Shown: piece by piece, positions 6,978-11,456 of the stretch | Numbering within the stretch: position 1 is the first letter of the stretch | How the letters are laid out: every line of letters begins with the position of its first letter | Assembly (NCBI GenBank): GCA_943704415.1 | Contig: CALSCO010002105.1 | Span: 1-11,456, forward strand | Source: Parvularia atlantis | Taxonomy: Eukaryota > Opisthokonta > Rotosphaerida | Direction: 5' to 3' | DNA: 11,456 bases | Program-made: the position numbers and the translations under genes | The notes under the pieces: generated by a model | The model's input: only the letters and a program-made list of their open reading frames with translations | The model's database searches: none | What the model was told of the DNA's origin: nothing

Positions 6978-9594
6978 ATGTGGCGGATGGTGCGTCGCTG
7001 TCTGCCCTCTCTGCCCCTCTGCTCACGGCGCGCCCTCCAGCGACTGCGCCCCGCCGCCGCGGCCGCCGCCACTGCGCGCGCCGCCGCCGTCGGCCGCCGC
7101 GGCATCACCGTCGCGCCCAACAACGCCGACCCCAAGGCGCCCGGCGCCGTCACGACGATCGACCGCAAGCCGGCGCCGCCGCCGCCGTCGGGCAATGAGC
7201 GCAAGCCGGCGCCGCCGCCGTCGTCGAGCAACGAGCGCTTCGCCAAGGAGCCAGCACCGCCGCCCGCGCCATCGTCGCTCGTCACACGCCTGCTCTACGT
7301 CGCGGGTGGCGTCGTCGCGCTCTACGCGGGCGGCGTCGCGCTGTCGACCGTCAGCGACACGGCGCGCGACGCGTTCAAGGCCTACGTCCCGCTCGGCGCC
7401 GTCGCGCTGCAAGTCTTGGCGCCGCTGCCGTCGCCGCCGGCCGTCATCCGCAAGGCGCCGCTGCCCGACAAGGCGCCCGTCGTCGCCCGCGTGCCGCCCG
7501 TGAAGACGGCGCCCGCGCCGCAAGCCGCGCCCGACCTGTGGGTCGTGGTCAAGCCGGACACGGCCGTGCCCGAGCCTGCCGATGCGACGCTCGTGCCCGA
7601 CCCTGCCGCTGCGCTGATTGGCGTCGTGCCTGAGCCACCCACCGTGCCTGAGCCGCAAGCCACGCCAGCACCTGAGCCGGTGGCGCCCGAACCCGTCACG
7701 CGCGAGCCGCAGCAAGCACCGGCTATCGCCGAGGTGCTGCCGATCACGCCCAGCGACAACGACGAAGCACAACCGGCGGCCGTTGTCGTCGTGCCCGTCG
7801 TTGTGACGTTCGATGAGCCCGTCCAACGAGCGGCCCAACCCATCGAGCCCGTGCTGCAGACGGCCCAACCCATCGAGCAAGCCGAGACCGCCGAGCCTGC
7901 CGGCGTGCAGTCTGAGCACCTTGACGAGATCGAGGCGCCGCCGGGCCAGGCGAAGGAACCGGCCGCGCCCGCGCCGTCCGTGGTCATTGTGACGGAGCCC
8001 GTCGTTGTGAGCGCGCCCGCGGCCGAGGTTGCGAGCCTGCCGCCGACGATCCAGGACGAGATCAAGCACGTCAAGGAGGCGCTGACGGATGCGCAGTCAT
8101 CGTACGTGCGCGCTTTCGACGTTCTGTGCGCGCTTGCAGTAACACTTCTCGTGCAGGCACGCCGAGCCACCCGCAGACGCCGCTGACGTGCACAGCGCCG
8201 TGCACGTGTCGTCGGCGTCGCTGATCGAGTCGACCGCACGCACGGCGCAACTGCTCGCGGCGACCATGCAGGCGCTGCGCGACGCGGTCGCTGGCAGCGC
8301 AGACGAGGCGGACGGGACACCGCCGCTGCTTGCGCGCACCCACAGCGAGGTACTGCACCAGCTCGAGCGCGCACACCACGACATCGAGCATCTGCAGGCG
8401 CAGCTGAGCGAGCTGATCAGCGCGGACGCGGCGGCACTTTGGCTCGTGCAGCAAAACGTCAAGGCGCAGCTGGACAAGCAGGCGAGCGAGCTGCGCAGCA
8501 GGTGCGCCGTGGTTGCTCGCTCTTCGCGGCGTGCTCACGTCCCGCGTTCAGACACCTGCGTGAGCTCGAGCGCAAGCTGCGCGAACAGCAGGCCAAGCAC
8601 GAGCACGCCGTGCAGCAGGTTCGCGCGTTCGCGCACGAGAAGGGTCGGTTGCTGACACGTGCGCGGCCGCAGCTGCTCAACGCGCAGTCGGCGCGCGTGC
8701 AGCAGCTGTTTGAGGAGCACAAGCGCGCGCTGCTCGGGCAGGAGCGTGCGCAGCGCATGGCTGTGGTGACCGACCTCGCCGCGCGCATGGCCGGGCTCGA
8801 GACGCTGCTGCGCGAGCAGCGCGCGGTGCAACAGCAGCACACAATCCTGCACCGGCTCGTTGTGGCGCTGGACGCGACCGAGGACGCCGTCTCCGCGCAC
8901 GCCTCATTTGCGCAGCCGCTCGAGGCGCTCCGCACCGCGCTCAGGGAAAGCGACCTGAAGGTGTGCCCGGAAGTGCAAGCGCGGACGCAAGGCGCTGATG
9001 CACCCGCAGGTGGCGGCGATGTGCGTCGACACGATCAAGGACGACATTGCAGACCACGGCGTGGCGACGGTGTCGGAGCTGCGCGAGCGGTGCGTGCCGT
9101 CGGCTCGTCTGGGGCAGCGGCTGATTGCGCACTGCGGCACTAGCTTCCGCGCCGTGCGCAAGGAGGTCAGCCGCGCCGCGTACGTCCAGCCGCGCGGCGG
9201 CTTCTGGTCGCACGCGACGTCGGCGTTCCTGTCGACCTTTTCGATGAAGCCGCAGGGCTACGTTCTTGGCGACGACGTCGAGGGTGCGCGCGTCGCATGC
9301 GGTGTCACGGCGCCGGCTTAATGACTGGCGCGCGCACGCAGCGATCCTCGCCCGCGCCGACTACTACCTTGTGCACAACGACCTCGATGCGGCCGCACGC
9401 GAGATCAACCAGGTTCGGCGGCGCACGTACGCACAGTAGCGCGCGTCTGAACGTCTCGTGCGCGCCAGCTGGACGGCTGGCAGCGGCGGCTCGCGCAGGA
9501 CTGGCTCACCGCGGCGCGCGAGCACCTCGTCGTGCGCCAGGCATTAGACGTCGTGGCGGCCGAGGCGTCGCTGGCGCTGATGACGTCCGCATAG
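6978..9594 (+). CDS. MIC60: MIC60/mitofilin, MICOS core subunit, 7 exons
   Basis: MIC60 anchors in the mitochondrial inner membrane and builds crista junctions within MICOS. Exons are 6978-8101, 8157-8501, 8552-8618, 8673-8960, 9010-9283, 9342-9412 and 9469-9594; the product is 764 residues (human about 758). The N-terminus is an Arg/Ala-rich presequence ending near GRRGITV. One helix follows at about residues 105-125 (LLYVAGGVVALYAGG), then about 250 residues rich in Pro, Ala, Val and Glu. The coiled coil comprises IEHLQAQLSELI, ELERKLREQQAK and MAGLETLLREQR. The mitofilin signature domain occupies 609-764: GGFWSHATSAFLSTF, then DVE/AILARADYYLVHNDL, AAREINQ and LDGWQRRLAQDWL. The first intron (8102-8156, GTACGT donor) and the 54-nt intron 8619-8672 are the least certain; the latter is in frame and removes a proline inside the coil. 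ATG 6978 is the first Met of this frame; an internal ATG at 6987 is an alternative. Confidence 0.92.
7164..7235 (+). repeat. Two 36-bp tandem units encoding RKPAPPP-type repeats
   Basis: Units 7164-7199 and 7200-7235 encode RKPAPPPPSGNE and RKPAPPPSSSNE, and a degenerate third copy (KEPAPPPAPSS) follows. They lie between the MIC60 presequence and its membrane helix, in the matrix-facing segment. Confidence 0.85.
7831..7878 (+). repeat. 18-bp direct repeat in the MIC60 linker
   Basis: An 18-bp sequence encoding AQPIE occurs at 7831-7848 and again, identical, at 7861-7878, with a 30-bp period. It sits in the Pro/Ala/Glu-rich linker and suggests recent duplication within low-complexity coding sequence. 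Confidence 0.85.
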
Positions 9595-9639
9595 AGTACG
9601 TGTGTGTCACGGTGTGAGTGCAGCGCGCAGGGGGGCCGA
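9595..9639. other. 45-bp convergent gap, MIC60 and PEMT
   Basis: The stop codons of the two converging genes are separated by 45 bp. No polyadenylation-type hexamer is visible. Transcript ends are likely to overlap. Confidence 0.7.
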
Positions 9640-10500
9640 TCACTGCTGCTTGCCGGCGCGGCGCCGCGCCTCGTCGCGCTGGGCGTAGATCATCGCTGTG
9701 AAGGGCCTGCGGGCGGCGGGCGGCGGTCAGGTGCGCCCGGGGCGAGCGGTGCAGCGCGTCCGCACCCCTCGAAGGCGATCGCGGCCTGGTACACGACAAA
9801 CACGAGCGCCGCGATCACGAGGCCGGCGGGGCTGCCCTGGCTGCGGCGCGCACGCGTCAGTGCGACGGCGGCGGCCCGACGGCGCGGCGCACGTCAGCGC
9901 CAGCGCGACAAAGTTGAGCGTCGAGCCGAGGTACATCGGGTTGTCGACGACGCTAAAGGGGAAGCCGGTGACGCGCGCGTCAAGCAGGATGCCGAAGTAG
10001 TCGCCTTCGCCGCAATGCTGCTGAGCACAGGCGGTGCCGCATCCAGCCACGCACCCAGGTACGTCCCCGTGATGCCCAGGCGGTAGTACGTCGCCAGGAC
10101 GAGCACCATCCCCGCCGCGCCGATGACGCCGCCGGCCGCGCGCACGGCGTCGTCCATCAGCATCGGGTGGGTCGGCTGCTGCTCGATCGCGCGCTGCACG
10201 CTGCGGGCCGCCGTCAGCCGCGCCGTCCGCCGTCCGCACGAGGCGGCGCACAGGTAGTCGCGTCCGAGGCTGGCCGCGAAGATGGTCACGGCCAGGGCGT
10301 AGCACGCCGCGTGAGCCGAGCCGCCTGCGCGCCGCCGTCATCGGTACTGATCGCGCAGCCACCCCACCAGCCGCACCGAACAGGCGCGTGAGCGTGCGCG
10401 TGCGGTGCTCGTGCCGCGCCACCGCGTTCCACGCCGCCGGCAGCAGCGCGATGCTCGCCGCGGCTGCCCACAGCGACGGCTCATTCAGGTTGAAGATCAT
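9640..10500 (-). CDS. PEMT: Phosphatidylethanolamine N-methyltransferase, 6 exons
   Basis: This integral ER/mitochondria-associated membrane enzyme methylates phosphatidylethanolamine with S-adenosylmethionine to make phosphatidylcholine. Exons from high to low: 10500-10377, 10324-10252, 10200-10055, 10004-9893, 9840-9766 and 9706-9640. The product is 198 residues; human PEMT is 199. Visible family features in order: [29 protein letters not shown], a glycine-rich helix ([17 protein letters not shown]), [38 protein letters not shown], and [19 protein letters not shown] with a KQQ end. Three or four hydrophobic helices are present. The intron 10054-10005 uses an AAG acceptor; the others use CAG. 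The Glu-Glu pair before PF, reported to bind AdoMet in human PEMT, reads Glu-Gly here, with the Gly codon formed across the last junction. The start ATG 10500 gives [11 protein letters not shown]; the upstream gene's stop is only 21 bp away. Confidence 0.95.
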
Positions 10501-10521
10501 GAGACGAGACACACAAAGTGG
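10501..10521. other. 21-bp gap between co-directional genes
   Basis: Only 21 bp lie between the stop of the MRH-like gene (10522) and the ATG of PEMT (10500), both on the minus strand. The PEMT promoter and 5' leader must overlap the upstream gene unless the two share a transcript. Confidence 0.8.
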
Positions 10522-11456
10522 TCACAGGTCTGCGTCACGGGCGACGTCCGGCTTGCGCGGCTTGTCGGCCTCGCCGGCCGGGGCGGCGTGTTGCTTGTCG
10601 ATCTTGCCACCAGGGGCAACTGCAGGCACGGAGGCGGCAGACGAGGACGATGCGGGCGGAGGCTCGGGCTTGGCGCCGCCGTCAATCAACGGTGCCGACG
10701 GCGCGGATGACTCGGCAGCAGGCGCCGCAGACGATGCGTTCGCAGCGTTGTAGAGCGGTGGCGCGTAGCCAGGCGGCGGTCCTTGCAGTTGGTAGTGCGG
10801 CAGGTAGCCCTGCTGCGGTAGGTAGCCTTGCTGCTGCGAGTAGCCCTGTTGCTGAGAGAAGCCCTGTTGAGGGAAGCCCTGTTGAGGGAAGCCCTGCTGC
10901 GCTGGGTAGTCTTGCTGGCCCGGCGGTGGCGGTCGGAAGCCCTGCTGCGGCGGCGGATAGCCACCGTACGGCGGCGCTTGCGAGATCGGGTAGTACTGCG
11001 GAACGGGCTGCCCGGCCATCGGCGGCGGCAGCGTGCCAGAGTTCGAAAGCAGCGGCGCCTGCTCGCCGGTGCCGCGCTTGCCGCTGCCAAAGATGCGCTC
11101 GCGGAAGACGAACAGAAAGGCCACCACAACAAAGAACGCCGCGCCGCCGACAGAGACCACGATGATGACGACGAGGTCGACCGAGCCACCGCCACCACCG
11201 CCGCTGCCGCTGCCGCTGCCACCACCGCCGCTGCCGCTGCCGCTGCCACCACCGCCGCTGCTGGCGCAGGCGTACTCGGTGTTCCACGCAAAGTTCATTA
11301 CGCACGAGCTGTGCGCGCGCACACGTGAGGTGCAGGCGCGACGGCAGCAGGCGCACGCACGCCTCGCTGGTGTAGACGGGACTGCCCTTGCCCGCGCCCG
11401 GCACGCACTTGAGCGTGATCTTGACGACGAAGCAGCTCGCTGTTCGGACGTCGTGA
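10522..11456 (-). CDS. Type I membrane protein, MRH-like lumenal end and Pro/Gln-rich tail (5' partial)
   Basis: Exons are 11456-11361 (open to the window edge) and 11308-10522, with a 52-nt intron 11360-11309 (GTGCGT donor, CTCAC, CAG). The lumenal part has TASCFVVKITLKCVPGAGKG and, across the junction, SCVMNFAWNTEYAC. The pattern C-x-(M/Y)-x-F-x-W-x-T-x(3)-C resembles the end of a mannose-6-phosphate receptor homology (MRH) domain, as in cargo receptors and Atg27. A Gly/Ser linker (two GGGGSGSGS units) leads to one helix (LVVIIVVSVGGAAFFVVVAF, about 11175-11104) and basic residues RER. The cytoplasmic tail starts with EQAPLL (11064-11047), which fits the [DE]xxxL[LI] adaptor-binding motif. 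It continues with PPQQGF/PQQGY repeats, then Ser/Ala/Pro and a charged C-terminus. A role in Golgi-endosome sorting or autophagy traffic is inference. Without the N-terminus, the cargo-binding residues cannot be judged. Confidence 0.7.
   Translation of the reverse strand, partial: TTSEQRAASSSRSRSSACRARARAVPSTPARRACACCRRACTSRVRAHSSCVMNFAWNTEYACASSGGGGSGSGSGGGGSGSGSGGGGGGSVDLVVIIVVSVGGAAFFVVVAFLFVFRERIFGSGKRGTGEQAPLLSNSGTLPPPMAGQPVPQYYPISQAPPYGGYPPPQQGFRPPPPGQQDYPAQQGFPQQGFPQQGFSQQQGYSQQQGYLPQQGYLPHYQLQGPPPGYAPPLYNAANASSAAPAAESSAPSAPLIDGGAKPEPPPASSSSAASVPAVAPGGKIDKQHAAPAGEADKPRKPDVARDADL
10801..10915 (-). repeat. Tandem QQGF/QQGY repeat in cytoplasmic tail
   Basis: About seven units of (P/S)QQ(Q)G(F/Y) are encoded here, with a nearly exact 15-bp tandem at 10861-10890. 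Aromatic/Gln/Pro/Gly repeats of this kind occur in low-complexity, condensate-prone or scaffold-binding tails. Confidence 0.85.
11203..11256 (-). repeat. Two 27-bp units encoding GGGGSGSGS
   Basis: Codons at 11256-11230 and 11229-11203 encode two GGGGSGSGS units, followed by six more glycines up to the membrane helix. It is a flexible juxtamembrane linker between the last lumenal cysteine and the helix, and is likely to vary in length. Confidence 0.9.

Noticed and set aside
8106-8166. Alternative first intron of MIC60 with a GTGCG donor at 8106
   Set aside because: In phase 0 the only acceptors lead to an immediate stop (8140) or need a GAG acceptor at 8166. The donor at 8102 with CAG at 8156 keeps frame and is preferred, though not certain.
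9310-9341. Possible exon reading RLNDWRAHAA before AILARADYY in MIC60
   Set aside because: No AG acceptor precedes it. Splicing 9284-9341 gives DVE/AILARADYYL, which matches the family spacing exactly.
1-11456. A coordinated gene cluster or novel multi-gene system
   Set aside because: The recognised genes are unrelated housekeeping functions on both strands; nothing ties them into one pathway or mobile unit.

Overview
This is a gene-dense, very GC-rich nuclear fragment from a eukaryote. The evidence is about 30 short GT-AG introns, mitochondrial and endomembrane proteins of eukaryote-only families (MIC60, PEMT, WDR6, an MRH-type membrane protein), codons ending mostly in G or C, and dinucleotide microsatellites. 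The lineage is unresolved. Family content fits a fungus, a unicellular relative of animals and fungi, or an amoebozoan-like protist, and nothing in the window settles this.

Layout: (1) 1-659 (+), the 3' part of an unrecognised two-helix, cysteine-rich membrane protein, whose upstream intron holds a (CT)43 tract. (2) 660-935, an intergenic stretch with a (GT)22 tract. (3) 936-2197 (+), geranylgeranyl diphosphate synthase in 7 exons. (4) 2234-5622 (+), WDR6/Rtt10-like WD40 protein of tRNA 2'-O-methylation in 5 exons. (5) 5693-6704 (-), WrbA/Pst2-like NAD(P)H:quinone oxidoreductase in 7 exons. (6) 6705-6977, a divergent intergenic stretch with a 7-bp minisatellite touching the wrbA start. (7) 6978-9594 (+), MIC60/mitofilin in 7 exons. 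(8) 9640-10500 (-), phosphatidylethanolamine N-methyltransferase in 6 exons. (9) 10522-11456 (-), the 3' part of a type I membrane protein with an MRH-like lumenal end, one helix and a Pro/Gln-rich tail.

Exon structures were built by hand: each junction restores reading frame and, for the recognised families, family-typical sequence. The spliced lengths come out as intact frames of 304, 1009, 214, 764 and 198 residues, close to known family lengths. Introns are mostly 46-86 nt (one of 158 nt) with a strong GTGCG donor, CTGAC/CTCAC-like branch sites and CAG acceptors.

The genes are ordinary housekeeping functions: isoprenoid supply, tRNA modification, quinone reduction, cristae architecture, phosphatidylcholine synthesis and probable endosomal sorting. 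They do not form one pathway or cluster. I see no mobile element, CRISPR array, tRNA or rRNA. The most noteworthy points are the donor consensus, runs of stop-free introns of length 3n, a probable GC-AG intron, gene spacing down to 21 bp, repeats placed at functional boundaries, and the MRH-like/dileucine/PQQGF protein.
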